NCBI GenBank assembly: GCA_902627245.1
Contig: CACOIH010000004.1
Coordinates: 1 to 64,000 of the forward strand
Direction: 5' to 3'
Origin: an uncultured Alphaproteobacteria bacterium
GTDB lineage: Bacteria > Pseudomonadota > Alphaproteobacteria > HIMB59 > GCA-002718135
Length of the DNA: 64,000 nt
Below are positions 53,632 through 63,554 of the stretch, piece by piece. Within the stretch, counting starts at the first letter, position 1, and the number at the start of each line of letters is the position of its first letter. The translations under genes were made by a program, and so were the position numbers. The notes beneath the pieces are model-generated. The model was given only the letters and a program-made list of their open reading frames with translations, was not told the origin of the DNA and searched no databases.

Positions 53632-55059
53632 TTATTCAATATTAACCATTACATGTCTGATATTGGTGTAATCTTCTAAAGCATATGAAGATAAATCTTT
53701 TCCGTATCCTGAAGCTTTAACACCACCATGTGGCATTTCAGATGCTAACATAAAATGTGTATTTACCCATGTGCATCCATATTGAAGTCTTGATGCTGTA
53801 TTCATTCCTTTCTTTATATCCTTTGTCCAAACAGATGAAGCTAATCCATATTTTGTATCATTTGCCCAATTTACTGCATCATCAACTTCACTAAAGGGAG
53901 TAACAGAAACTACAGGACCAAATACTTCATTTTTTGCAATTTCATCATCATGATTAGCTCCAGCAATGACAGTTGGTTTATAAAAGTTACCTTTATCACC
54001 AACTGAGCTTCCTCCAGTTGTGATTTCAACATGTTTTAAAGATTTAGCAGTTTCAACAAATGATGAAACTCTATTTAAATGCTCAGCTGTGATTAATGGA
54101 GGAATTTCATTTTTATCATCTTCATCATTTGCAAATTCAATTGTTGAGACGGCTGAGGTTAAATCAGCTACTACATTGTCATAAACTTTTTTGTCTGCAA
54201 ATATTCTGCAAGCTGCTGTGCAATCTTGGCCTGCATTGTAATAACCAAAGGCTCTTATGCCTTCTATTAGTTGATTTATATCAGCATCATCGTAAACAAT
54301 TACGGGAGCTTTCCCGCCAAGTTCAAGATGAGTTTTTTTAATACTTTTACTTGCTGCTTCTAAAACCTTTGATCCAGTTGCAATATCTCCAGTTAATGAA
54401 ATCATATTCACATTCGAGTGATTAATTAATGTAGAACCTACTGTCTCACCAATTCCAAAAACAATGTTTACTACGCCTTTAGGAAATACTTCAGCTAGAA
54501 GATCACAAATAAACATCGTAGTTAGTGGAGTTTGTTCAGAAGGCTTTAAAACTATCGTATTGCCTGCTGCAAGTGCAGGTGCAAGTTTCCAAGCAGCCAT
54601 CATTAAAGGATAGTTCCAAGGAGCAATTGATGCTACTACTCCAACTGGATCTCTTCGAATCATACTTGTAAACCCTTGCATATATTCTCCCGCTAAGGCA
54701 CCAGTCATATTTCTGCATGCGCCAGCATAAAATCTAAAAACATCAGATATTGCAGGAAGCTCATCATTCAATGCTAAATGATAAGGCTTACCTGTATTCA
54801 TTGATTCAATTTTAGCTATTTCTTCTGCATTCTTATCTATTAAATCAGCAAATTTTAAAAGCATACCAGATCTATCTGCTGGGGTTGATCTAGACCATTC
54901 AACAAATGCTTTTTGAGCCGATTCAACAGCTTTATTAACTTGTTCATTACTAGATTGAGGGATTTCAACAATAACTTCAGAATTGACCGGATTAATTATT
55001 TTTTCAATCTCAGAATCTCCTTTTACCAACTCATTATTTATTAAAATATTAGTTTTCAC
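53632..55059 (-). CDS. patD: Gamma-aminobutyraldehyde dehydrogenase
   Basis: A 475-residue aldehyde dehydrogenase that follows E. coli PatD closely: [58 protein letters not shown], catalytic Glu in [12 protein letters not shown] and Cys in [14 protein letters not shown]. It oxidises 4-aminobutanal from putrescine breakdown to GABA. It is the last gene behind the polyamine-type ABC transporter (11 nt after the PotC-like gene), which supports the substrate. The putrescine aminotransferase is not in the window. Confidence 0.92.
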   Translation of the reverse strand: MKTNILINNELVKGDSEIEKIINPVNSEVIVEIPQSSNEQVNKAVESAQKAFVEWSRSTPADRSGMLLKFADLIDKNAEEIAKIESMNTGKPYHLALNDELPAISDVFRFYAGACRNMTGALAGEYMQGFTSMIRRDPVGVVASIAPWNYPLMMAAWKLAPALAAGNTIVLKPSEQTPLTTMFICDLLAEVFPKGVVNIVFGIGETVGSTLINHSNVNMISLTGDIATGSKVLEAASKSIKKTHLELGGKAPVIVYDDADINQLIEGIRAFGYYNAGQDCTAACRIFADKKVYDNVVADLTSAVSTIEFANDEDDKNEIPPLITAEHLNRVSSFVETAKSLKHVEITTGGSSVGDKGNFYKPTVIAGANHDDEIAKNEVFGPVVSVTPFSEVDDAVNWANDTKYGLASSVWTKDIKKGMNTASRLQYGCTWVNTHFMLASEMPHGGVKASGYGKDLSSYALEDYTNIRHVMVNIE

Positions 55060-55070
55060 TTAATCCTCCC

Positions 55071-55892
55071 TTATTTTGATGAACCTTCAGTATCAGTTGT
55101 ATTCCTGGTAATATAACTTGCATATAAAATTGGGATGAAGGTAATACAAATTATAAAAACTGCAACAACATTCGTAATTGGCCTTTGTCTAGGTCTAATA
55201 AGTTCAGATAACATCCAGATAGGCAAAGTGGTTTGTTGACCAGCTGTAAATGTTGTTACAATTACTTCGTCAAATGATAAAGCAAATGCAAGCATTCCAC
55301 CTGCTAATATTGCAGTACCTAAATTTGGTAAAATAACATAAAAAAAAGTTTGAAAGTTATTTGCTCCTAAATCCATTGAAGCCTGAATTAAATTTGGTGA
55401 ACTTCTTCTTAATCTTGCAACTACATTGTTGTAAACAACAACCATACAAAAAGTAGCATGGCCAATTATAATTGTCCATGTACTAAATGGTATTCCAACA
55501 ACACCAAATGCACTACGCAATGAAATACCAGTAATAATACCTGGAAGCGCTATTGGTAATATTATTAAAAGTGTTATTGAGTCTCTTCCAAAGAAACTTG
55601 CTTTATAAAGTGCAGCTGCAGCTAGAGTGCCTAAAACTATAGCTGCCATTGTTGAAATAATTGCAACTTGTAAGGATAACGAGACCGCATTCCAAATATC
55701 TTGTCTTGATAAAACTATTGAAAACCACTTCAAGGTGTATCCTGGTGGAGGAAATTGATATGATTTATCTTCTGTGGTAAAAGCATATAGAATTATTAAA
55801 AATAATGGAACATGTAGAAATAAAATTCCTAAAATTGCACCAAGTTTCAAACCAAAAGAAGCTTTATTTAAATTATTTTTTTTAAAGAGCAT
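55071..55892 (-). CDS. Polyamine ABC transporter permease, PotC type
   Basis: A 273-residue permease with six spans, FLHVPLFLIILYAFTTED, and the EAA-like loop QASMDLGANNFQTFFYVILP. I favour the ATG giving MLFKKNNLNK, overlapping the PotB-type stop by 11 nt; an ATG 24 nt upstream is possible. It pairs with the PotB-type protein in the inner membrane. Confidence 0.92.
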   Translation of the reverse strand: MLFKKNNLNKASFGLKLGAILGILFLHVPLFLIILYAFTTEDKSYQFPPPGYTLKWFSIVLSRQDIWNAVSLSLQVAIISTMAAIVLGTLAAAALYKASFFGRDSITLLIILPIALPGIITGISLRSAFGVVGIPFSTWTIIIGHATFCMVVVYNNVVARLRRSSPNLIQASMDLGANNFQTFFYVILPNLGTAILAGGMLAFALSFDEVIVTTFTAGQQTTLPIWMLSELIRPRQRPITNVVAVFIICITFIPILYASYITRNTTDTEGSSK

Positions 55893-56799
55893 TGAAAGCC
55901 CCAAGTTTTTTTGCAAAATAAATATATATTGCCATCACTCCTATTGGCACCAAAGAAAAAGCAGCGGCAAGTGGAATATTTCCTGCAGTTCCCTGGTGAG
56001 TATAGACAGCTTGTCCAATAAAAAATTTTGATGTCCCAATTATATAAGGAATTATATAATCTCCCAAAGTAAGAGAAAATGTAAATATTGAACCAGCTGC
56101 AATACCAGGTAAAGCTAGTGGTAAAACAACCTTATAGAATGTTTGTCTTCTTGTAGCACCTAGATCATAACTAGCATTTAAAAGAGAATTTGGAACTCTT
56201 TCTAAGGATGCTTGAATTGGTAATATCATAAAAGGTAGCCAAATATAGGTAAAAACTAAAAACATACCTAAGTAAGAAATTGATAGTGAAGGCCCTCCTA
56301 CAACTGGTAATGATAGAATAGCATCTAGTAACCACGTAAGATGTAATTTAGCCAGAACCCAATTTATAATACCCTCTTTAGCAAGTATTAACTTCCAAGA
56401 ATATACTCTTACTAAGTAACTGGACCATAAAGGAAGCATAATTGCTAAATAAAAAAAAATTTTTATTTTTGGGCTTGTAAATTTTGCCATATAAAAAGCT
56501 ATTGGAAAGCCAATAACTGCAGCACCAATAGAAACAGCTAAAGCCAAGACGACAGTTCTAATTAATATATCTATATTTGCCGGCGAACTAAATAATTCAG
56601 CAATTGTACTAAATGAAATTTGGTAAACAACTTTTCCAGTAAAACCATCTAAATAAAAAAGAGAATGAAATAAGAAAACAACTAAAGATCCTAAATAAAT
56701 AATACCTAACCATAGCAAAGGAGGTAATAAGAAGATTAAAAGTAATATATGTTTATTTTTATATAAATAGTTAGAAAAGTTATCTAAGGAACTAATCAT
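55882..56799 (-). CDS. Polyamine ABC transporter permease, PotB type
   Basis: A 305-residue permease with six spans and the loop NASYDLGATRRQTFYKVVLP for ATPase contact. Its start overlaps the ATPase stop by 8 nt. SLVPIGVMAIYIYFAKKLG near the C-terminus is typical of PotB/PotH. Confidence 0.92.
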   Translation of the reverse strand: MISSLDNFSNYLYKNKHILLLIFLLPPLLWLGIIYLGSLVVFLFHSLFYLDGFTGKVVYQISFSTIAELFSSPANIDILIRTVVLALAVSIGAAVIGFPIAFYMAKFTSPKIKIFFYLAIMLPLWSSYLVRVYSWKLILAKEGIINWVLAKLHLTWLLDAILSLPVVGGPSLSISYLGMFLVFTYIWLPFMILPIQASLERVPNSLLNASYDLGATRRQTFYKVVLPLALPGIAAGSIFTFSLTLGDYIIPYIIGTSKFFIGQAVYTHQGTAGNIPLAAAFSLVPIGVMAIYIYFAKKLGAFNAL

Positions 56800-57799
56800 C
56801 TAAATTTGTAATATCCATTTTGTTCCATGAAAGTTGAATATTATCTCCAATTTTAATATTTAGAGGATTTTTCATATCTAAATAATGTAAAGCTGTTAAA
56901 TTTATATTCTCTGTTTGGCATAAAATTTTATAATAGGAGCCTTGAAATTGGATATCATTAATAGAAGCATTAATTGAAAAGTCATATTCAGCTATATTAG
57001 AATTAATATTTATATTTTCAGGCCTAATTGAAAATCCATAATTATATTTTAGTGACTTTTTGGCAAAATCTTTTGGAATGATTGAAGTTGTTCCTATAAA
57101 ATCTGCAACGAATGCTGTTTTAGGTTTAAGATAAATATTATTTGGAGTATCTATTTGTTCGATCTTACCTTCATTGAAAATTGCAATTCTATCGCTCATA
57201 CTTAGTGCTTCTTGCTGGTCATGTGTTACATAAATAAAGGTTATTTGAAATTGACGTTGTAAATTTTTAAGTTCAAATTGCATTTGTTCCCTAAGTTTTA
57301 AATCTAAGGCACCAAGTGGCTCATCCAAAAGTAATATTTTTGGTCTATTAATCAAAGATCTTGCAAGAGCTACTCTTTGCCTTTGACCTCCTGAAAGTTC
57401 ACTTGGCTTTCTTTTTTCATAACCATTTAATTTTACAATTGATAATATTTCATCAACTTTACTTTTTTGTTCATTTTTTGGTATTTTTTTTATTTTAAGA
57501 CTATAACTTACATTTTCTTCAACATTCATATGTGGGAAAAGTGCATAATCTTGAAAAACGGTATTTACATTTCTTTTAAAAGGAGGAGTGTAAGTTACAT
57601 CTTCATTAAATAGTGTCACATCTCCAGTATCAGGCTCTTCAAAACCTCCAATTACTTTTAAACATGTTGTTTTTCCTGAACCAGATGGACCAAGTAAAGA
57701 AAAAAATTCTCCATCTTCAATATCTAAATTGATATCACTTAATGCAACTGTTTCATTATATCTTTTATTAATATTTCTTAAGTTTAAAGCTTTTATCAT
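56792..57799 (-). CDS. Polyamine ABC transporter ATPase, PotA type
   Basis: A 335-residue ATPase: Walker A GPSGSGKTTCLK, the Q-loop VFQDYALFPHMNVEENVSY, signature LSGGQRQRVALARS, Walker B ILLLDEPLGALDLK and a short C-terminal TOBE domain (FSIRPENINI). It drives uptake through the PotB/PotC-type pair. It is separated from the binding-protein gene by a strong hairpin. Confidence 0.94.
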   Translation of the reverse strand: MIKALNLRNINKRYNETVALSDINLDIEDGEFFSLLGPSGSGKTTCLKVIGGFEEPDTGDVTLFNEDVTYTPPFKRNVNTVFQDYALFPHMNVEENVSYSLKIKKIPKNEQKSKVDEILSIVKLNGYEKRKPSELSGGQRQRVALARSLINRPKILLLDEPLGALDLKLREQMQFELKNLQRQFQITFIYVTHDQQEALSMSDRIAIFNEGKIEQIDTPNNIYLKPKTAFVADFIGTTSIIPKDFAKKSLKYNYGFSIRPENININSNIAEYDFSINASINDIQFQGSYYKILCQTENINLTALHYLDMKNPLNIKIGDNIQLSWNKMDITNLDD

Positions 57800-57808
57800 A
57801 AAATAAGA

Positions 57809-57835
57809 TTGGGGGGATAATTATTATCCCCCCAA
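57809..57835 (-). terminator. Attenuator between binding protein and PotA-type genes
   Basis: TTGGGGGGATAA (57809-57820) and TTATCCCCCCAA (57824-57835) form a perfect 12-bp stem with a 3-nt loop, followed on the minus strand by TCTTATTTT. It starts 17 nt past the binding-protein stop and ends 10 nt before the ATPase start. Confidence 0.85.
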
Positions 57836-57851
57836 AAGTAAAATTATATTT

Positions 57852-59021
57852 TTATCTGCCACCTAATACAGCAATATAATCTGTAACCCATTTGTAGTAA
57901 GGTACACAACTTTCTTGTGTTTCGCACTTAGATACAGGAGTTTTCCAAAAATAAATTTTATCAAAATTATCAATACCATTTATTTGGCATGCATTTTGAC
58001 CTTCTTGATAAATACCTGCAGCAGGATCCATTAAACCAGTTCCACATTTTGATGGTACTGAAGGTACTGCTCCAAACCATACGCCCAAATCACTTTGTAA
58101 GTTTGAGCTTAGTTGGTGTTCCATCCACATATATGCACAATTTATATTTTCTGAATCAGAATGTACCATGGTAGTATCAGCCCATCCAGTTGCTCCTTCT
58201 TGTGGAATAGTACTCGCAATAGGTTGCTCAGCGCCAACTAGAAGATTAACTTGGAATGGCCAAGAAGCAGATAAAACAAATCCTTCATTTGTAAAATCAT
58301 CAATTTGCATAAATGCATCATGCCAATATCTACCTACTAATTCTCTTTGCTGTCTTAGTAAGTCAAGAGATGCTTGGTATTGATCATTAGTCAATTCATA
58401 TGGATCTTTAATTCCTAGTTCAGGTTGATGATACATAAGATACATAGCTGCATCAGCAATATGAATTGGTCCGTCAAATGCTTGAACTCTGCCTTTGTTT
58501 GATTTTCCATCAGACAAAGTTTTTTCTTCAAATACCACATCCCAACTTGTAGGAGCTTCACTTACAGCATTTGTATTATACATTAATACGTTTGATCCCC
58601 ACATGTATGGTGTTCCATAATGTTTTCCATCAACCGTATGCCATTCAGCATTTTGTAATCTTGGGTCAATTGTATCCCAACTAGGTATTAGATCGATATT
58701 GATTTCTTGAACAGTTCCACCTGCAATTAGTCTTAGACTAGCATCACCGGATGCAGTTACAATATCAAAACCACCTTCATTCATAAGTGCCACCATTTCA
58801 TCTGATGTGCCAGCAGTTTTAATATTAACTTTACAACCAGTGTTATCTTCATATCCAGTAACCCAGTCGAAGGCCTCAACTGTTTCTCCTCTTTCTAAAT
58901 ATCCAGCCCAGGCAACTACATTTAATTCACCCTCACCACTTCCTAAAGATTGGAGTGGCGCTGCAAATAATGGCAATGATACAAAAGAAAAAAGGATTGC
59001 TATTATACTTACTTTTTTCAT
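57852..59021 (-). CDS. Polyamine-type ABC transporter substrate-binding protein (PotD-like)
   Basis: A 389-residue periplasmic protein with signal peptide MKKVSIIAILFSFVSLPLFA cleaved before APLQ. The mature part has LNVVAWAGYLERGETVEAFD, VNIKTAGTSDEMVALMNEGG, FDIVTASGDASLRLI and YMWGSNVLMYNT, as in spermidine/putrescine-binding proteins. Seven cysteines in the C-terminal half suggest disulphides. It is the first gene of the transporter-patD operon. Confidence 0.92.
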   Translation of the reverse strand: MKKVSIIAILFSFVSLPLFAAPLQSLGSGEGELNVVAWAGYLERGETVEAFDWVTGYEDNTGCKVNIKTAGTSDEMVALMNEGGFDIVTASGDASLRLIAGGTVQEINIDLIPSWDTIDPRLQNAEWHTVDGKHYGTPYMWGSNVLMYNTNAVSEAPTSWDVVFEEKTLSDGKSNKGRVQAFDGPIHIADAAMYLMYHQPELGIKDPYELTNDQYQASLDLLRQQRELVGRYWHDAFMQIDDFTNEGFVLSASWPFQVNLLVGAEQPIASTIPQEGATGWADTTMVHSDSENINCAYMWMEHQLSSNLQSDLGVWFGAVPSVPSKCGTGLMDPAAGIYQEGQNACQINGIDNFDKIYFWKTPVSKCETQESCVPYYKWVTDYIAVLGGR

Positions 59022-59121
59022 ATTTTCTCCCTATTGATTTATGATGATATTTTAATAATATTTTAAGATAAATTACCAGATAATAATATTATATTAAGAT
59101 AAATTTTATTAATTTTTAATA

Positions 59122-60285
59122 TTAATTTGAGAGTTTGCCTTTGTCGGTGTTGGTTCTCATTAAATATAATAATAGAATACCATTAATTGCCCAAATTATT
59201 GAAAGAATATACATATTAAAAGTTAAACCAAAATATTCCGCCATATATCCAACAATCACAGGTCCAAAAATAAAACCAGCAAAACCAAGTGTGGCTAAAT
59301 TTGATACAGTAAGATTTATTGGCTCATTAGAACTTTTAATAGCTTGTCTATATACAACTGCAACAAAGTTAGCAGTACCAAAACCAAATAAAATCATCCC
59401 AGGAATAATGAAATTAAGGTCCATCGTAAGAATTGACAGTCCTAAAACTATACAAGATAATAAACTAAAATATCCTCCAACTATTTCTTCATTAAATAAA
59501 TGTATTAATTTACTAGCCAATAATCTTGCAAATATTTCTCCAAAATTAAAAAATAAAATAATCATCCCTCCTAAAAATAAAGGTGCCCCAAGATCTTTAG
59601 TAAGCCAGACAGGTGACCAATCTATAATAATTCCTAAAGTTGCAAAATTCATCATTAATAAGAAACCATAAATAAAAATATTTCCAGAAGGTAATTTAAA
59701 TTTTGTATTATTTTGAATATGTTCCATTTCATTTCTCATTCCAAATACTAATATTACTGAAACATAAAGTAAAAAAATTGTTCCAATTAAAAAAAAAGTA
59801 ATTCGTGGATCAGGAAAATTTTTAATAAAAAAAGCTGCACATAAAGCACCAAATAGTGATCCAGCACTAAAACATGCTTGAAATAAAGGAGTAACAATTT
59901 TTGATGTTTTTTCTTCAATTATTGAGATTTGTGTTTGCATTGTTGGGAATAATAAACCAATCGCAATACCAAATGGTATCCAAGAAATTAAAAATGAACT
60001 GTAATTTGGAACACTTATTAGTAGAAGTGGACAAAATGCAAATATTATTATTCCTAAAATAATTGTATTTGTTGTTCCAATTTTAGGTACTATTAATCTA
60101 CCGGAAATTTGATTAGAAAAGAAATTAAAAATACCAAAAATAAATATTCCAAATCCTAGTTGAGATTCAGATATATTTAGTCTGTCCATGTTCCATGGAA
60201 TATGTACAAAATATGTTCCAATTATAAACATCAATAAAAATGCTACACCGAAACATGCATTTTTTTCTTTATTAAAACTTATCAT
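59122..60285 (-). CDS. Major facilitator superfamily transporter
   Basis: A 387-residue protein with 12 hydrophobic spans, related to the fucose permease/YbjJ-type MFS group (GIFIFGIFNFFSNQISGRLI, FGFGTANFVAVVYRQAI). No substrate-specific motif is visible. It is transcribed alone and diverges from the HCCA isomerase gene. Confidence 0.88.
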   Translation of the reverse strand: MISFNKEKNACFGVAFLLMFIIGTYFVHIPWNMDRLNISESQLGFGIFIFGIFNFFSNQISGRLIVPKIGTTNTIILGIIIFAFCPLLLISVPNYSSFLISWIPFGIAIGLLFPTMQTQISIIEEKTSKIVTPLFQACFSAGSLFGALCAAFFIKNFPDPRITFFLIGTIFLLYVSVILVFGMRNEMEHIQNNTKFKLPSGNIFIYGFLLMMNFATLGIIIDWSPVWLTKDLGAPLFLGGMIILFFNFGEIFARLLASKLIHLFNEEIVGGYFSLLSCIVLGLSILTMDLNFIIPGMILFGFGTANFVAVVYRQAIKSSNEPINLTVSNLATLGFAGFIFGPVIVGYMAEYFGLTFNMYILSIIWAINGILLLYLMRTNTDKGKLSN

Positions 60286-60368
60286 TTTAGAATTTTTAAA
60301 TTTAAAAATTTTTAGATTTTATAAATAAAATTCTATAGTATATTGTGAAAAATTATAAAGTTTAAATT

Positions 60369-60965
60369 ATGAGTGAAATAGATTTTTGGTTTTCAATAGG
60401 CAGTACATATACATATCTTTCTGTAAATAGGATTGCTGAAGTAGCAAAAAAAGAAAATTTATCAATTAATTGGAAACCATTTAGTGTAAGAAAAATAATG
60501 ATGGATATGGATAATATACCTTTTACACCTCCATCAAAAAAAGTTAAATCTGATTACATGTGGAGAGACATTGAAAGAAGGGCAAAGTTTTATGGTTTTG
60601 AAGCTAAAGTACCTGCGCCTTATCCTCTAAAGGAATTTGATCTAGCTAATCAAATTGCGATTTTAGGTATTAACGAAGGTTGGGGAGTGGACTACGTTAC
60701 CACTACCTATAAAAGATGGTTTCAGGAAGGTAAGGAACCTGCAACTGAACCAAATCTCTCTGAAATATTGACTAATCTTAATTTAAATAAAGATGAAATT
60801 TTAAAAAATGCAAATTCAGAAGAAATTAAAAGTCAATATTTGCAAAATACAGATAATGCATACAAACTAGGCGTTTTTGGAAGTCCTACTTTTATTTATA
60901 AAGGCGAGGTCTTTTGGGGTGATGATAGACTTGAAGATTGTATTAAATGGATTAATTTTCAATAG
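60369..60965 (+). CDS. 2-hydroxychromene-2-carboxylate isomerase family (DsbA/kappa-GST fold)
   Basis: A 198-residue thioredoxin-fold protein beginning IDFWFSIGSTYTYLSVNRIA, with WKPFSVRKIM and the C-terminal FGSPTFIYKGEVFWGDDRL. These match the glutathione-dependent HCCA isomerase/kappa GST group; the catalytic Ser is in the GSTYTY segment. Aromatic degradation genes are absent nearby, so the true substrate is unknown. Confidence 0.88.
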   Translation: MSEIDFWFSIGSTYTYLSVNRIAEVAKKENLSINWKPFSVRKIMMDMDNIPFTPPSKKVKSDYMWRDIERRAKFYGFEAKVPAPYPLKEFDLANQIAILGINEGWGVDYVTTTYKRWFQEGKEPATEPNLSEILTNLNLNKDEILKNANSEEIKSQYLQNTDNAYKLGVFGSPTFIYKGEVFWGDDRLEDCIKWINFQ

Positions 60966-61031
60966 TTATTGTTTCAATAAGTCTTTTGTTAGAATCTAAA
61001 TAATTAAATAAATAGTATTTAGGAGAAATAT

Positions 61032-61394
61032 ATGAATCTTAGAACAATTTTTAAAGCACAAGCAATAATTCTTTTAATAAATGGATTAGGAAGCTTGTTC
61101 TTAACTTCAGTTTTTATTCAACAAGCTGGTTGGACACCAACCGCTGATTTAATTACCATTGGTCAATTTCTTGGAGTGGTTTTCATAGTTAATGGTATTT
61201 GGAGTTGGAGATTTCCAGACATTGCCGCAGAAAATCTAAAGTCAATAGGGATGCTGTTCGCTCTTGGTGGTTTACTATTTACAATAATAATTTTATTTCA
61301 CATTGTAACTGGTGCTGTGGCTGGTGCCACTGCTTATGTAAATATTATTTTAACCGCATTATTTGCAATAGGATTTTATATTTATAGTAAGTAA
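61032..61394 (+). CDS. Four-span small membrane protein, unknown
   Basis: A 120-residue protein with four hydrophobic segments (about 8-28, 40-57, 72-92 and 100-117) and almost no charged residues. AGGAG lies 5-10 nt before the ATG, and a hairpin follows the stop. No recognised family. Confidence 0.75.
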   Translation: MNLRTIFKAQAIILLINGLGSLFLTSVFIQQAGWTPTADLITIGQFLGVVFIVNGIWSWRFPDIAAENLKSIGMLFALGGLLFTIIILFHIVTGAVAGATAYVNIILTALFAIGFYIYSK

Positions 61395-61400
61395 TTTATT

Positions 61401-61423
61401 TAGCGGGTTCAAATGGCCCGCTA
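61401..61423 (+). terminator. Hairpin after small membrane-protein gene
   Basis: TAGCGGG (61401-61407) and CCCGCTA (61417-61423) pair perfectly around a 9-nt loop, followed by TTATAAA. The GC-rich stem 7 nt after a stop in AT-rich DNA supports termination, although the T-run is short. Confidence 0.6.
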
Positions 61424-61469
61424 TTATAAAATGTATTGAAACTCACATTTTTAATATTATTTATAAATT

Positions 61470-61589
61470 ATGAAATATTTTAATTTAATTTTCCCTAAAG
61501 GTCAGTGGTCAATAACAAGAATTGTAATCATCTTAATTTTGTTTGCTATTCTTGATTTGATTGTTATTTATTATAAGTATTACAACTAG
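61470..61589 (+). CDS. 39-aa membrane peptide coupled to an ABC-F gene
   Basis: A 39-codon ORF encodes a peptide with one hydrophobic span (about 16-34, ITRIVIILILFAILDLIVIY) after a short amphipathic start MKYFNLIFPKGQW. Its TAG stop shares a base with the GTG start of the following ABC-F gene, which supports real translation. No family recognised. Confidence 0.6.
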   Translation: MKYFNLIFPKGQWSITRIVIILILFAILDLIVIYYKYYN

Positions 61590-63397
61590 TGCCCAGCGAC
61601 CTTATTTTTTCTCTAAGAGAAGTAGAGATAAAATTCGGTAAAAAAGTCATTTTTCAAAACTTAGATCTAAATCTTCACAAAAAAGATATGATTGCCTTAG
61701 TTGGCAAAAACGGAGTAGGCAAAAGTACTCTAATGAAAACTATCTGTGGTGAACAAGATGTAGATAATGGAATAATTTGGAATTTTCCCAACTTAAAAGT
61801 CAGTTATTTTAATCAAAAATTTGAAAATATTAATGACACCACAATATTAGAAAGTCTCAAAGATTTATTAAATGAAAAAAATAAGCATTATGTTGATATT
61901 TTTTGTGAAAGATTAAATTTAAATAAACATTCAGATATTAATAGTTTATCTGGTGGTCAGATAAGAAAAGTATACTTAATCAGATCTTTATTAAAGGAGT
62001 CTGATGTTCTTCTTCTAGACGAGCCAACAAATCACTTAGATTTAGAATGTATCCAGTGGTTAGAAAATTATCTTAGAGATTTAAATAAAACAATCTTATG
62101 TGTGAGTCATGATAGAGCCTTTTTAAGTAATTTTACGAATAAAGTATTTTGGTTAGATAGAGGAAGGTTGAGAGTAAGCCCAAATGGTTTCAAAAAATTT
62201 GATAAATGGTCTGAGGAGCTTTTAGATCAGGAATATCGAGAATTAAGAAACAGAAAACAATTTGTCAATATTGAACTAGAATGGGCAAACAAAGGAGTTA
62301 AAGCTAGAGTAAAGAGAAATGAAAAAAGATTAAGAAGGGCAAAAGAGTTAAAAACGCAATTAGAAAAAGATGAGGCATCATATAGAAGTGCAATCAAATC
62401 TTTAAAACCTCAAATTGCAAAAAAATCAGTCGATCAATCAAAATTTATTGCAGAATATATGAATGTTGATGTTAAATACCCAAATCAAAAATTTAAAGTA
62501 TTTGAAAAACTTTCTATTAAAATAGCAAAAAATGATCGAATAGGGTTACTTGGGAAAAATGGAACAGGAAAATCTACATTTCTAAAGACTCTATTAAACG
62601 AAGTTAAAATTACAGGGGGAAAATTAAAATTAAAAAAGAATCTAGAATTTTCATATTTTGACCAAATGAGAAATGATTTAAATGGAAGAAAGTCAGTAAA
62701 AGATATTTTGGTTCCATCTGGTGGTGATTATTTAAAAGTTCAAGGTAGAGACAGGCATGTTTGCAGTTATGTGAAAGATTTTCAGTTTGACCCTAAAAAT
62801 GTTAATCATACAATTCAAACACTATCAGGTGGTGAACAAAATAGACTCCTTCTTGCTAAAGTATTAGCAAACCCTAAAACAGGTTTAATCTTAGATGAAC
62901 CAACTAATGATCTTGATTTAGAAACATTAGATTTACTAACAGAAATGCTATCAAATTATAAGGGTACATTATTAATAGTATCTCATGATAGAGATTTTTT
63001 AGATCAAACAGTTAATAAGATTCTTTATTTTGATACTGATGGTAAAGTTTCATTGTTTTTAGGTGGATATAGTGATTTTTTAAAATCACAGACTAAAAAA
63101 AATATTAATAAAAATACAAAAAAAAATAAAAACTTGAATGATAAGACAACTAAATCTTTAAAGTTATCATATAAATATAAATTCGAACTAGAAAATATTC
63201 CAAAAGAGATAAATTTAATTCAAGAAGAACTAAATACAATGACTAATGAATTAAAAGAAACGAATATATACTTGCAAAACCATAATAGATATTTAGAAAT
63301 AACAAAAAAAATGGAATTCCTTAATAAAGAACTAAAAATAAAAGAAGATAGATGGCTAGAGATTCTAGAAATTGAGGAAAAATTAAAAAATGAATGA
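61589..63397 (+). CDS. ABC-F ATPase (Uup-like)
   Basis: A 602-residue soluble protein with two ABC domains: Walker A GKNGVGKSTLMK with LSGGQIRKVYLIRS, and GKNGTGKSTFLK with LSGGEQNRLLLAKV. They are joined by a charged linker, and a C-terminal coiled-coil tail is rich in Lys and Glu (about 505-602). ABC-F proteins act on ribosomes in translation; Uup carries such a tail. The start is a GTG overlapping the upstream peptide stop. It has no membrane domain. Confidence 0.93.
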   Translation: MPSDLIFSLREVEIKFGKKVIFQNLDLNLHKKDMIALVGKNGVGKSTLMKTICGEQDVDNGIIWNFPNLKVSYFNQKFENINDTTILESLKDLLNEKNKHYVDIFCERLNLNKHSDINSLSGGQIRKVYLIRSLLKESDVLLLDEPTNHLDLECIQWLENYLRDLNKTILCVSHDRAFLSNFTNKVFWLDRGRLRVSPNGFKKFDKWSEELLDQEYRELRNRKQFVNIELEWANKGVKARVKRNEKRLRRAKELKTQLEKDEASYRSAIKSLKPQIAKKSVDQSKFIAEYMNVDVKYPNQKFKVFEKLSIKIAKNDRIGLLGKNGTGKSTFLKTLLNEVKITGGKLKLKKNLEFSYFDQMRNDLNGRKSVKDILVPSGGDYLKVQGRDRHVCSYVKDFQFDPKNVNHTIQTLSGGEQNRLLLAKVLANPKTGLILDEPTNDLDLETLDLLTEMLSNYKGTLLIVSHDRDFLDQTVNKILYFDTDGKVSLFLGGYSDFLKSQTKKNINKNTKKNKNLNDKTTKSLKLSYKYKFELENIPKEINLIQEELNTMTNELKETNIYLQNHNRYLEITKKMEFLNKELKIKEDRWLEILEIEEKLKNE

Positions 63398-63554
63398 TAA
63401 ATTATTAAATTTTGTTGGTTGGATACTTTTTGTAATATCCTCACTCTGTTTTATTGTATCAAGTATTGGAGACTTCTGGGCTATGTGTGGGAGTATATTT
63501 TTTTTCTTAGCTTGTATTATATTTCTAATACCATATTTTAAAAAAAGAAATTAA
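63390..63554 (+). CDS. 54-aa two-span membrane peptide
   Basis: A 54-codon ORF starts inside the 3' end of the ABC-F gene (ATGAATGA overlap) and encodes two hydrophobic segments (about 7-25 and 31-49) ending in FKKRN. Overlap with the preceding gene and the clean hydrophobic layout suggest it is translated. Its stop overlaps the convergent aldolase stop by 4 nt. Function unknown. Confidence 0.55.
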   Translation: MNDKLLNFVGWILFVISSLCFIVSSIGDFWAMCGSIFFFLACIIFLIPYFKKRN

